A stretch of DNA of 64,000 nucleotides. Origin: Prochlorococcus sp. scB241_528O2. Its GTDB lineage: Bacteria; Cyanobacteriota; Cyanobacteriia; PCC-6307; Cyanobiaceae. The stretch's first letter is position 1, and each line of letters begins with the position of its first letter. A program made the translations under genes and the position numbers. The stretch lies in contig JFLJ01000130.1 in assembly GCA_000634115.1 (NCBI GenBank), positions 690 through 64,689 of the forward strand. The letters are read 5' to 3'. Under the pieces are notes generated by a model. It was not told where the DNA came from. It worked only from the letters and a program-made list of their open reading frames with translations, and did not search any database. This document shows, piece after piece, positions 56,870-64,000 of the stretch.

Positions 56870-57013
56870 ATGAGTGGAGATTATGAGACATTAGAAATCA
56901 ATCAACCAAAAATATCATATTTTCAGAAAAGACCAGAAAATAATAAAGAATATTTAGATGAATTAATCAACAAAATTGAAGATATAAAAAACAACATCTC
57001 CAAAGCATCTTAA
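56870..57013 (+). CDS. small acidic/helical protein, 47 aa
   Basis: MSGDYETLEINQPKISYFQK, then RPENNKEYLDELINKIEDIK: soluble, C-terminal helix. AGGGGAAATTC precedes the ATG. No family recognised. Confidence 0.5.
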   Translation: MSGDYETLEINQPKISYFQKRPENNKEYLDELINKIEDIKNNISKAS

Positions 57014-57134
57014 TGAAAGGAAAAGTGCAAAAAAATTTGACGAACTTGTAAAATAAAATGTCTACAAAGACCAGCTAGCTAATATATATATGTATTTATT
57101 GAAAAGAAGTTTTATGACAAAATAAAGTACACTA

Positions 57135-57365
57135 ATGAGCTCAAATTTCCTATCAAACATTCTAATCGCCACAAACATTATTCTAGTTATTGGTTCTTTT
57201 GCAATTGTTTTAAAGCTCTCACCAATAACAAATTTACTTCAATTGAAAAATCTATTTATTAAATATTTAAAACATCAAATTGATCGAGAAACACTTATCA
57301 AAAAGCTAAAATTAATTAAAAGAGCAAATCCATATATTATTTGCGATTCTATTCTTAAAAGTTAA
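57135..57365 (+). CDS. small membrane-anchored protein, 76 aa
   Basis: One helix (NILIATNIILVIGSFAIVLK), then basic helices (FIKYLKHQIDRETLIKKLKL) and a single Cys near the end (PYIICDSILKS). Layout as in 21435 and 24577 (helix, ETL/EEL..K-L motif, Cys), so probably a distant relative. Confidence 0.55.
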   Translation: MSSNFLSNILIATNIILVIGSFAIVLKLSPITNLLQLKNLFIKYLKHQIDRETLIKKLKLIKRANPYIICDSILKS

Positions 57366-57396
57366 AAAGGAGGAAAGAAAAATATTTAAAAAATTC

Positions 57397-57648
57397 ATGC
57401 CTAATACATATACCAAATTTGAAGGAATACATATTCTTCTTGGAAAGTTAAAAATTTTAATTTTTTTCTTTTTCTTATCCCAAAATATAAATTATTATTC
57501 ATATGCACATATGAGAGGAACATTTTCTTCAGAACAAAATGCTGTTAAAAGATCTTTAGAACTTGGTTGCGAAGGAATACATAAGAACAAAGATAAATGG
57601 CTTCCATGCGAAAACGAAAAAGAATTACATAAGTACTTAAGGAAATAG
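57397..57648 (+). CDS. DUF3721-like exported protein, 83 aa
   Basis: Hydrophobic segment (LGKLKILIFFFFLSQNINYY) then DUF3721: SEQNAVKRSLELGCEGIHKN and KWLPCENEKELHKYLRK. The Cys pair and GC.G.H...KW.PC order match 42727. Ribosome-binding sequence AGGAGGAAAG lies ~20 bp upstream of the ATG used. Stop directly followed by the next ATG. Confidence 0.7.
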   Translation: MPNTYTKFEGIHILLGKLKILIFFFFLSQNINYYSYAHMRGTFSSEQNAVKRSLELGCEGIHKNKDKWLPCENEKELHKYLRK

Positions 57649-57909
57649 ATGAAAAAAATTAAAACAAAAAAAAGGAACCTACACAGAACAACTGCAGTAA
57701 TTTCTTCAATACCTTTGCTTATTACTATTATATCAGGGACTATCTATAGTTTTCTTCAACCATTAGAAGTAGATGCTTTTTGGTTGATCAAATGGCATAC
57801 AGGTGATTTTGGCATTATTAATTTGCAACCTTTTTATTCTATATTTCTTGGTATTACTTCTATAATTTCCGTAATATCTGGCATTAGATTATTAAGAGAA
57901 AATTATTAA
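57649..57909 (+). CDS. small PepSY-like membrane protein, 86 aa
   Basis: RNLHRTTAVISSIPLLITII then SGTIYSFLQPLEVDAFWLIK WHTG, and a second helix (FLGITSIISVISGIRLL). The R-LH...SG.IY order recalls PepSY-associated membrane proteins. It abuts the DUF3721 gene without a gap, so the two are co-translated and may handle the same metal or redox partner. Confidence 0.6.
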   Translation: MKKIKTKKRNLHRTTAVISSIPLLITIISGTIYSFLQPLEVDAFWLIKWHTGDFGIINLQPFYSIFLGITSIISVISGIRLLRENY

Positions 57910-58240
57910 ATTTTGCAAACTATAGATTAAAGTCTAATTAATAAGTAGCATTTCTTAGCCGCTCACTAAGAAAACATTCTTACCAGTAACATTGTCGCAA
58001 TACCTATATAAGGATATTTTTTAATTCTTAATTTAGTATTTGAAATCCATGAAAAGTATCTATGGGATTTATTAAGTGGAACTTCTTTCTTCTAGGTAGT
58101 AAGCCCAAATCCTCCAATCTTTTAGCTTCGCCCATAATTTTTTAAATTGATTTATGTATAAATATAAAAAATTAAGTGCTAATAATTAGAGTGAATATTA
58201 AAAAAGTCCCCCTTTACGACTAAAGGTAATTATTTTCAAT
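57910..58240. other. gap without a supportable gene
   Basis: No reading frame of interest. A weak tRNA-like stretch (CTAGGTAGTAAGCCCAAATC near 58093) may be one more decayed attachment scar, but too little matches to call it. Confidence 0.3.
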
Positions 58241-58360
58241 TTATTTAGCCTTCTTTAAATATAGATTTTTTGTATTTGCCTGATCTGATGTAAATAACAA
58301 AATTAATATAGTCCCAACCAAAAATGAGAAAATCATTGTTAAACCAATAATCTCAACCAT
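58241..58360 (-). CDS. SDxANTKNxYLK membrane microprotein, 39 aa
   Basis: MVEIIGLTMIFSFLVGTILI, then LLFTSDQANTKNLYLKKAK. Third member of the family at 26240 and 43797: the helix has diverged while the tail SDxANTKNxYLK is kept, which argues for selection on the tail. It lacks the long conserved leader of the other two. Confidence 0.65.
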   Translation of the reverse strand: MVEIIGLTMIFSFLVGTILILLFTSDQANTKNLYLKKAK

Positions 58361-58544
58361 TTTACCAGGCAAATAATTTATAAACATAATTAATAGATCT
58401 GTTATTTTAAAGCTAGCAAGTGTATTTATTATGTAAAGTAAGTATTCTTCCTTAAATTTAAAAAAGAAGTTATTAAGTGTTCCTAACCTTTATCAAATTT
58501 TTATCAGACTGGAATAAGTCTTGTTCTAGCCGGTCAAAAATTCG

Positions 58545-58835
58545 TTACTTAGCTACTCCTATTTTCTTAAGTAATTTTAGGTAAGGTAATGCCCAATTAC
58601 CAAAGGTAAAAGATATTTTCGTATTTGTTGCATTTGGAATTAATGATTTAGAACGTAGAGATGCTAACTTTAAAAATTGTTTGATAGTTTCTGATTCGAG
58701 AGTATCTATATATAATTTTTTTTGAATAGCTCCATCTTTCTTCTGGGGCAAATAATTTTCTATAAACCATAAAATTTGATCTAACTTTGATTTATTGGTT
58801 GAGGCTTTTAATTGTTTAGATTTATTTTTAAACAT
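58545..58835 (-). CDS. small basic helical protein, 96 aa
   Basis: Begins MFKNKSKQLKASTNKSKLDQ, then ILWFIENYLPQKKDGAIQKK and a C-terminal segment (SFTFGNWALPYLKLLKKIGV). Soluble and strongly basic; could bind nucleic acid or a membrane surface. No family recognised. Confidence 0.5.
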   Translation of the reverse strand: MFKNKSKQLKASTNKSKLDQILWFIENYLPQKKDGAIQKKLYIDTLESETIKQFLKLASLRSKSLIPNATNTKISFTFGNWALPYLKLLKKIGVAK

Positions 58836-58980
58836 CCTTATCTCCATAAAATTTTCTTAACTAAATTTGCCATTTATATATTTCAAAGCAATAGTTTAAA
58901 CATTAATTTTAGGTTCCTTTAATAATCAAGCATAGGATGAATGATCATTTAAAAATTATATAATTTATATATTTTTTCAC

Positions 58981-59012
58981 AAAAAAAGAGGTTTCAAATA
59001 CCTCTCTTTTTG
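58981..59012 (-). terminator. intrinsic terminator
   Basis: AGAGGT-TTCAAAT-ACCTCT with A-run on one side and T-run on the other, ~20 bp after the stop of the 59030 gene; may act in both directions. Confidence 0.65.
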
Positions 59013-59029
59013 ATCAATTGGAAAAAAAA

Positions 59030-59200
59030 TTAATTTTTAGATTCTTTCAATCTAAGTTCTTCTTGTACTTGTCTTATTCTTTCTTCAAATACTGATCTTC
59101 TATATGGAGTAACTTCTCCATTTTTAGTTGCCAAAAGTTGGGCCTCATAAAGCCTATTGGCTTTGTTGATTTTTTCTCTTATTCTTAAGAGGTTATTCAT
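59030..59200 (-). CDS. small basic/acidic helical protein, 56 aa
   Basis: MNNLLRIREKINKANRLYEA, then QLLATKNGEVTPYRRSVFEE and RIRQVQEELRLKESKN. All-helical, probably coiled coil. A clear terminator follows. No family recognised. Confidence 0.6.
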   Translation of the reverse strand: MNNLLRIREKINKANRLYEAQLLATKNGEVTPYRRSVFEERIRQVQEELRLKESKN

Positions 59201-59483
59201 GATCTTATGCAGTTAATGAGAATCCCGTTCCATATTCTCATGTCATGCGTCCATAGATATAAACTTGGATGAACGTATATTGAGAATAACACTTCCATAA
59301 AAATTACATGAGAGTAATTTTTACTATTTTTTTCGTAATCAATAAATAATGAATAAATGCAAAAAATAATCTCTGAATTTAAGCTATTTCTTTAAAAAAT
59401 CCTTAATTTTAATTTTAGAAAATTAAAGATTTCATAAAAATACAGAGCGACTTTCCTAATAGAGTCTATTGATATTGAGTAGA

Positions 59484-59759
59484 TTATGATAAGAAAATGG
59501 TCTGCGATCCATCGTTGTTATCCTGTATCAATATTTTTTTATCTGGAAAAAATTCTGATAATATTCTTTTCAAATTAGAATTATCAGAAGGAATTATATT
59601 ATTAGTAATCTTTGAATTAATTTTCCAATTTTCATCTACAAATAGCTCTTTATTGTCATTATTTTGTGTTTCAATAGAAGTCTTATTTAGAATCTTAAGT
59701 AACAATTCGGAATTATGATCTCTAATTTTTTCATGGTTATCTTTGAAATTTTCAATCAT
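59484..59759 (-). CDS. hypothetical soluble protein, 91 aa
   Basis: Asn/Lys/Asp-rich, with a helical N-terminal half (KIRDHNSELLLKILNKTSIE) and a strand-like end (KKILIQDNNDGSQTIFLS). No family recognised. The 59201-59483 gap holds nothing supportable. Confidence 0.4.
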   Translation of the reverse strand: MIENFKDNHEKIRDHNSELLLKILNKTSIETQNNDNKELFVDENWKINSKITNNIIPSDNSNLKRILSEFFPDKKILIQDNNDGSQTIFLS

Positions 59760-59983
59760 TATTTGGAAATCTTATGCTTCTAAATATTGCTTGAAAAATT
59801 TTGATAATACAAGGTATTAATTACCTAAAAAATTTTTCTCTAAAAAATCAGAATAAAATTAAAATATTTTTTGTAAAAAATTTAAAATTAGAAATTTCTA
59901 GAAACTAATATTAATTAAAGATGAATTAATTATTTACATCTCTTTTTAACTTGTTAAGTTTCATATAAAAGGAATCGGAAACA

Positions 59984-60115
59984 ATGCCAAGAGTAATTAA
60001 CAAAAAAATAAGATTTTTAAGATGGTTAAACTCAGGAATGATTTTACCATTTGTTTTTATGGCTGCTACTTCCTCAATTATTCTTTATGGACTTTTATTT
60101 ATTCTAATAAAATAG
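59984..60115 (+). CDS. single-helix membrane microprotein, 43 aa
   Basis: MPRVINKKIRFLRWLNSGMI, then LPFVFMAATSSIILYGLLFI. Basic N terminus and one helix; Shine-Dalgarno AAGGAA upstream. Convergent with 60125. Confidence 0.5.
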   Translation: MPRVINKKIRFLRWLNSGMILPFVFMAATSSIILYGLLFILIK

Positions 60116-60124
60116 CTTTATAAT

Positions 60125-60259
60125 TTAAGCAGCTAAGTTTTCCTCAGATTTTGACATAATCATTGATGCTTTTTTTAGTAAACTAACCACTTCTTTTCTT
60201 CCAACTGCATTATCAACTTGACGCATTATTTCAGAATATTTTTTATTTATTTTTTTCAT
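60125..60259 (-). CDS. small helical protein, 44 aa
   Basis: MKKINKKYSEIMRQVDNAVG, then RKEVVSLLKKASMIMSKSEE. Soluble amphipathic helices. The DNAVGRKEVVSLLKKA part looks like a packed two-helix unit. No family recognised. Confidence 0.55.
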   Translation of the reverse strand: MKKINKKYSEIMRQVDNAVGRKEVVSLLKKASMIMSKSEENLAA

Positions 60260-60468
60260 AAAAAATTTTAATTTATTCCAAAATTACAACAAGATTAGAT
60301 AAAGTCAATCGTAAATAATTCTCATATTTTATTTTTGTTAATCTTTTAATGAAAACATTTTTTGATCCTTTTATTATCCATTAAAGATTTTTTAATTCAT
60401 GCTTACAAAGAGGCATAAATAAACCAATGCCATAGATAAATGAATATTAAACATACGAATCCTTGTAA

Positions 60469-60684
60469 TTAAGCCAAATTCAATGATTTAAAAACATAAA
60501 ATAAAACTCCGATTAAGACTACTATTACAGCTACATAAAAAAGAAAAGGGATAATTGGATATTTATATATTGTGGACCTAACTTTTTGCTGTATAGCTTT
60601 TTTATCGAGTTCAGGCAAATTTATATCTTTATTTTTTTCTCTAGGCGGAATTCCTAAATTTTTTCTTCTCTTTGCTTCTCCCAT
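60469..60684 (-). CDS. DUF2839 family membrane protein, 71 aa
   Basis: Start set at the inner ATG, giving MGEAKRRKNLGIPPREKNKD, the hallmark of DUF2839 proteins of cyanobacteria, followed by one helix (YPIIPFLFYVAVIVVLIGVL). Role unknown. Confidence 0.75.
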   Translation of the reverse strand: MGEAKRRKNLGIPPREKNKDINLPELDKKAIQQKVRSTIYKYPIIPFLFYVAVIVVLIGVLFYVFKSLNLA

Positions 60685-60686
60685 AA

Positions 60687-60923
60687 TTAATACTGAGGTA
60701 TACCCATACATTTTAAATAATTATTATCAGCTAAATCTAAAATTTGATTCCATTCTTCACGAGATGCTTCTAATGGGTCTTTAAAATCTTTTTCAAACTT
60801 AAGGATACATCTTTTTTCTATATTTTCTGGGGAATTATAATTCCTTAAAAAATTTATACTCAAATAAGATAATGATGAAAAAACTATAATTATATTAGCA
60901 ATACTAAAACGATTCATATCCAA
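60687..60923 (-). CDS. small exported/membrane protein, 78 aa
   Basis: N-terminal helix (FSIANIIIVFSSLSYLSINF), then a soluble part with two Cys (KRCILKFEKDFKDPLEASRE, NYLKCMGIPQY). Close upstream of the DUF2839 gene (2 bp) and overlapping the 3' end of DUF3764, so three genes probably form one transcript. Confidence 0.55.
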   Translation of the reverse strand: MDMNRFSIANIIIVFSSLSYLSINFLRNYNSPENIEKRCILKFEKDFKDPLEASREEWNQILDLADNNYLKCMGIPQY

Positions 60924-61189
60924 AATGATTCTTCCATAGTTGAGAAATCAACTTTGTGACTTTTAATCCATTCACTATTTGCTTGAACAAACTTTTGAAT
61001 ATTTCCCTCAGGAGCCTGATGGATGCAAATAACTTTTTTGGGATCATTTTTACTGAAACCTCTAAAAAGTGGCTTAATATCAAATTCAGAATGTCTTCTA
61101 TCTGCTTCTTTACTGTCAAAAATTTTTACCCATTCTTTAAATTCACTTTTAATCTTAAAAGAAATTACAGTTGTTATTGTTCTAGACAT
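60914..61189 (-). CDS. DUF3764 family protein, 91 aa
   Basis: ITTVISFKIKSEFKEWVKIF, DSKEADRRHSEFDIKPLFRG and IQKFVQANSEWIKSHKVDFS. DUF3764 is a small ferredoxin-fold-like family mostly from marine picocyanobacteria. First of a three-gene minus-strand unit. Confidence 0.8.
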   Translation of the reverse strand: MSRTITTVISFKIKSEFKEWVKIFDSKEADRRHSEFDIKPLFRGFSKNDPKKVICIHQAPEGNIQKFVQANSEWIKSHKVDFSTMEESFWI

Positions 61190-61379
61190 AAATAATAAGT
61201 AAATTTAATTTTATTATAAAAGGAGTTTGAAAAATTATTTCCAAAATTTATGAACCATTATTAGTAATAAATTATGCATTTGTGTATATACTAAATCTTA
61301 GATTTTTGAGTTGCTTAAACCTAGAAACTTGGAATTATGCAAATCAATAAATCTGCTTCAAAAAAAGATAATAAAAAAT

Positions 61380-61493
61380 CTACTTTTGAGTTTTTAACTT
61401 TGAAGAATATTTTAGATTTACAATGTATGTTGCTAATATAGATAATATCAAAAAAAACAATAAGCTTTCTAAGGTGGATTGTGGCATGATCAT
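61380..61493 (-). CDS. possible single-helix microprotein, 37 aa
   Basis: MIMPQSTLESLLFFLILSIL, then ATYIVNLKYSSKLKTQK: helix and basic tail. A plus-strand frame overlaps it but codes for a less plausible sequence. Confidence 0.4.
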   Translation of the reverse strand: MIMPQSTLESLLFFLILSILATYIVNLKYSSKLKTQK

Positions 61494-61629
61494 AATTAGT
61501 AAAAAATAATATTATATTTCTAGAAAAACGAATTCTGAAAAAAAATCAACCCTCTAATTATTTTTTATTTTCAAATTAATAATTAATATTAAAAAATCTT
61601 TTAGATAAAAGTTTTTTTATTTTTTATAA

Positions 61630-62925
61630 TTAACCAATTCCAAAAAATGAATTTGCAATAAACAACAAACTAAATAAAGTTAAGAAAATTAATCCTATCC
61701 AACATATTATCTTTAGAAACAATCCATATCTATGTTTAATTGGCACCAGTTTACTATTTATAGTATCCATTGCCATCCATGCGAATAACGGTGCCGTAAG
61801 GAAACTTCCAGTCATTGCAGCAAATACAAAATCCTTTACTCCTATACCACCAGACCTTGCAATCAGCAGAGCTATTAATGATGAAAAGATATGCACAATC
61901 ATCCAAAGTTGAAATCTATTTCTCTCAGTCTTGGAATCCATGTGCCCAAAGTCAGTGCCACTCAATAATCCTTGAATAGCAGAAATACTTCTCGGATATG
62001 CATCTAGGCAAGTAATTGTAGTGCTAAACATTGCAGAAAATGCGGCAGGTATAATGATCCATTTGGACCAATCACCAATGGATTTGGTGTAGAGGAGTAT
62101 TAACTTTTGAGCAAATGAGACTCCACTCCCAGAAAGCATTCCATCTCCAGTGCCATACATAGTTATTGCTCCAAGAGTAAGAAAAAAAACAGCTGTAACA
62201 ACAGTGATTGTATAACCGAGATTAAAATCAAATTCTGCTTCACTGATATTTGGTGTATATTTTGAATCTTTTGCTCTTGAAAACATCCATAAAGAAGGCC
62301 AAACACATAACTCTACTGGGCAAGGCATCCATCCCATTAGAGGTATCAAAAAAGCTAAATTTGTTAACTTCCATGGGCTGATTTCTGGTTCAAAAAAACT
62401 CGTACTTAGAGACTCATTTATTGAACCTTTTAATAAGAGTGATAGCACTGCAAATAATGTTAAAAAAGTTAGTAGAGATACTAAAATTTTTGAAATTCTA
62501 TCAAGGGCTTTATATTTGCCAAGAATTAATATTATTCCAGAGACAACAAGGATTCCTATAGACAAATCCATAGGAGGGAAAGAAGAGAAAAAGGGAATAT
62601 TAGTTAATAGAACACCAGAAACAAAACTTACAGCAGCAATCGTAAAAGTTCCTGTAATTAGACTAACTATTAGAAATAAAGGAAGATAATAAGAATTCCT
62701 CTCTTTGAAACCTTCTAATAATGATTTACCAGTAGATGCAGTAAATCTAGTCCCTACCAACAAGAATGGGTATTTCAATAGATTAGTAAGAAGGATTAGG
62801 CCTACTAGAGAAAATCCAAACCTCGCACCAGCCGTCGTTGATGACAACAAATGTGAACCGCCAATAGCCGCTCCTGCAAGTAAAATTCCTGGACCCAAAC
62901 TTTTTTGTATTCGTTTTGTTAAATT
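61630..62925 (-). CDS. Nramp-like transporter without the canonical metal-site motif
   Basis: About 431 residues and 11-12 helices, start chosen at MNLTKRIQKSLGPGILLAGA. Overall Nramp/SLC11 layout (first helix GPGILLAGAAIGGSHLLSST), but the metal-coordinating DPGN is replaced by AIGGSH and the TM6 MPH by MGWMPCPVEL. Members lacking both motifs carry substrates other than Mn2+/Fe2+ or are of unknown role. Confidence 0.75.
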   Translation of the reverse strand, partial: NLTKRIQKSLGPGILLAGAAIGGSHLLSSTTAGARFGFSLVGLILLTNLLKYPFLLVGTRFTASTGKSLLEGFKERNSYYLPLFLIVSLITGTFTIAAVSFVSGVLLTNIPFFSSFPPMDLSIGILVVSGIILILGKYKALDRISKILVSLLTFLTLFAVLSLLLKGSINESLSTSFFEPEISPWKLTNLAFLIPLMGWMPCPVELCVWPSLWMFSRAKDSKYTPNISEAEFDFNLGYTITVVTAVFFLTLGAITMYGTGDGMLSGSGVSFAQKLILLYTKSIGDWSKWIIIPAAFSAMFSTTITCLDAYPRSISAIQGLLSGTDFGHMDSKTERNRFQLWMIVHIFSSLIALLIARSGGIGVKDFVFAAMTGSFLTAPLFAWMAMDTINSKLVPIKHRYGLFLKIICWIGLIFLTLFSLLFIANSFFGIG

Positions 62926-62945
62926 CATGTTTTTAATCAAATAAT

Positions 62946-63062
62946 TCAATTTACTTTTTTAGCCCTTCTAAATTTATTTTTTAATACTCTTTTCTTTACT
63001 GCGATATCAGATAATGAGTGAGAAATAAAAAGTATAATTAGTAATCCTATTTGAAATTTCAT
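62946..63062 (-). CDS. exported basic peptide, 38 aa
   Basis: MKFQIGLLIILFISHSLSDI, then AVKKRVLKNKFRRAKKVN. A signal-like helix followed by a strongly basic tail; could be a membrane microprotein or cationic peptide. It lies just upstream of the Nramp-like gene on the same strand. Confidence 0.5.
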   Translation of the reverse strand: MKFQIGLLIILFISHSLSDIAVKKRVLKNKFRRAKKVN

Positions 63063-63090
63063 AAAATATCTTATTACAAATATGCTTTTA

Positions 63091-63207
63091 TCAGATATTT
63101 ATTTTGTATTCAACCTCTTTTCTCCATAAGATCCTCAAAAACCGATCTAAAATATTTAATTTCTTTTTATCAACCTTTTGGAGTTTCTTATTAATTTGTT
63201 TTTCCAT
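63091..63207 (-). CDS. small basic peptide, 38 aa
   Basis: MEKQINKKLQKVDKKKLNIL, then DRFLRILWRKEVEYKINI. Helical, net positive. Upstream of two further minus-strand genes. No family recognised. Confidence 0.4.
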   Translation of the reverse strand: MEKQINKKLQKVDKKKLNILDRFLRILWRKEVEYKINI

Positions 63208-63307
63208 AAATTATTACTTAATTATTTTAAATTTAAACTGAGTTAAAAAAAACACAATAAGCAAAACTTCTTAAAATCTTTAAAATTAATTTTGATTTAG
63301 GTTGTTG

Positions 63308-63664
63308 TTAATTTGATAAATATTTTTCTGCCCTTCTTAGAGCCTTTATTGCCCCTTTATAGTCTAGATTTTTTAATTTTTCCCTACTTTTATGTTCCAA
63401 AATTTTTACTATTTCATTTCTCTTTATTTCATCAATTTTCAGCTTATGATCGAATATAAGATCGAATTTTGAGGAATACAAACTAGATAGTTCTTCTCTA
63501 TATTTCTCAATAATTTTTTCATCACAAGATTGAGATTTCAATATTGCATTAGCCTTCATTTTATCGTCAATAGCACCTTTGAAATTTCCTAGTTTAAATT
63601 TCTTTTCACTTGATCTAGTAAGCTTAATAAGATTTGCCAATAGAAATCCACCAGAATGGTTCAT
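63308..63664 (-). CDS. helical repeat (TPR-like) protein, 118 aa
   Basis: Two similar helix pairs: KKFKLGNFKGAIDDKMKANA near the start and KLKNLDYKGAIKALRRAEKY at the end, the G-AI spacing of TPR units. Soluble. No other family sign. Confidence 0.5.
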   Translation of the reverse strand: MNHSGGFLLANLIKLTRSSEKKFKLGNFKGAIDDKMKANAILKSQSCDEKIIEKYREELSSLYSSKFDLIFDHKLKIDEIKRNEIVKILEHKSREKLKNLDYKGAIKALRRAEKYLSN

Positions 63665-63735
63665 TTTTTATGTGACCTTAAATCAATCCTATCAGCATAA
63701 AGAAAAAATAACTCATTTTTTAATACTCAAAAAAA

Positions 63736-64000
63736 TTAACCAATAACGATTCCTTTTTCAAGAAGTAAATCAAACACCTCTACACTTTTTGTTTTCCCCA
63801 TTTTGGGTGGGTTATGTAAATCTAATATTTCAGCAAGACACATAATCCAATAAGTATTTTTTTTTAAATTAAGCCCTTCACAAATATGTGCGGGGGCCGA
63901 TTTAAAACAGCCAAATTCTGTTGATATATTAATGTTCATGATTTGAGTTTCAAGTTCAAGATTTAAGAGTTCTATTTCTTGCTGAGAAAGAGCTATTCCA
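63736..64000 (-). CDS. helical protein, 5' end outside window
   Basis: The frame stays open to the window edge (GIALSQQEIELLNLELETQI before MNINISTEFGCFKSAPAHIC), so this is probably the C-terminal part of a longer gene. The visible end contains a Cys-containing helical region (YWIMCLAEILDLHNPPKMGK). No family recognised. Confidence 0.45.
   Translation of the reverse strand, partial: GIALSQQEIELLNLELETQIMNINISTEFGCFKSAPAHICEGLNLKKNTYWIMCLAEILDLHNPPKMGKTKSVEVFDLLLEKGIVIG

Noticed and set aside
1..64000. Phage structural or packaging genes
   Set aside because: No capsid, portal, tail or terminase-like sequence was recognised, so the elements are not prophages by sequence.

Overview
The window comes from a high-light-adapted Prochlorococcus or a very close relative. 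It is strongly AT-rich and packed with very short genes. It carries families typical of marine picocyanobacteria (a high-light-inducible protein, DUF3721, DUF1651, DUF3764, DUF2839, DUF3303) and a cyanobacterial porin whose ribosome-binding site matches the target motif of the small RNA Yfr1. Only the first ~1.7 kb (porin, two small ORFs, an intact tRNA-Pro(UGG)) looks like stable chromosome. Most of the rest is a genomic island built by repeated integration at the 3' half of that tRNA gene.

Layout. Partial copies of the tRNA-Pro 3' end recur at 5062, 19843, 22963, 30576, 32047, 33484, 38662, 41776, 46755, 50107 and 53205. They are perfect near the tRNA and broadly more decayed with distance, as expected if each newcomer entered at the tRNA and pushed older arrivals outward. 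Two elements still have tyrosine recombinases. Element 1 (1608-5107, 3.5 kb) carries an integrase and four small exported or membrane proteins. Element 2 (5062-19887, 14.8 kb) carries an integrase, an HTH (Xis-like) protein, a RepA-type ATPase, a membrane TPR protein coupled to an M50-like metalloprotease, a large RecB-nuclease/UPF1-helicase fusion, a DUF4268 protein, a PD-(D/E)xK-like protein and an HNH-type endonuclease. Each integrase is bracketed by its own short repeated arm sequences at both ends of its element. The layout fits the integrative elements described in Prochlorococcus as tycheposons; that assignment is inference.

From about 20 kb outward, integrase-free segments carry single-gene cargo: zinc-ribbon membrane proteins, cupins, DUF3303, DUF1330, an NmrA-like protein, a superinfection-immunity-like protein, a 34-residue tandem-repeat protein, an exported staphylococcal-type nuclease, a full succinate dehydrogenase operon (sdhCAB-like), an Hli protein, lysine/glutamate-rich membrane proteins, RluF, an ECF sigma factor next to an EF-hand protein, an SRAP (YedK/HMCES) protein and an Nramp-like transporter, with many proteins of 30-60 residues. 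Relics are common: frameshifted genes, in-frame stops and stubs that keep only a stereotyped signal-peptide start.

A recurring leader ties much of the cargo together. It is TTGACAGTCGATC, then a -10-like TAAAAT or TAACAT, then in many copies a short G/C hairpin and a T-run just before the start codon. At least 14 copies lie on both strands. Three copies are part of a longer divergent intergenic block with about 10-bp direct repeats suggestive of an OmpR-type regulator site. Other duplicated control regions precede two families of very small proteins. The window therefore reads as a modular cargo island whose small genes share control sequences.
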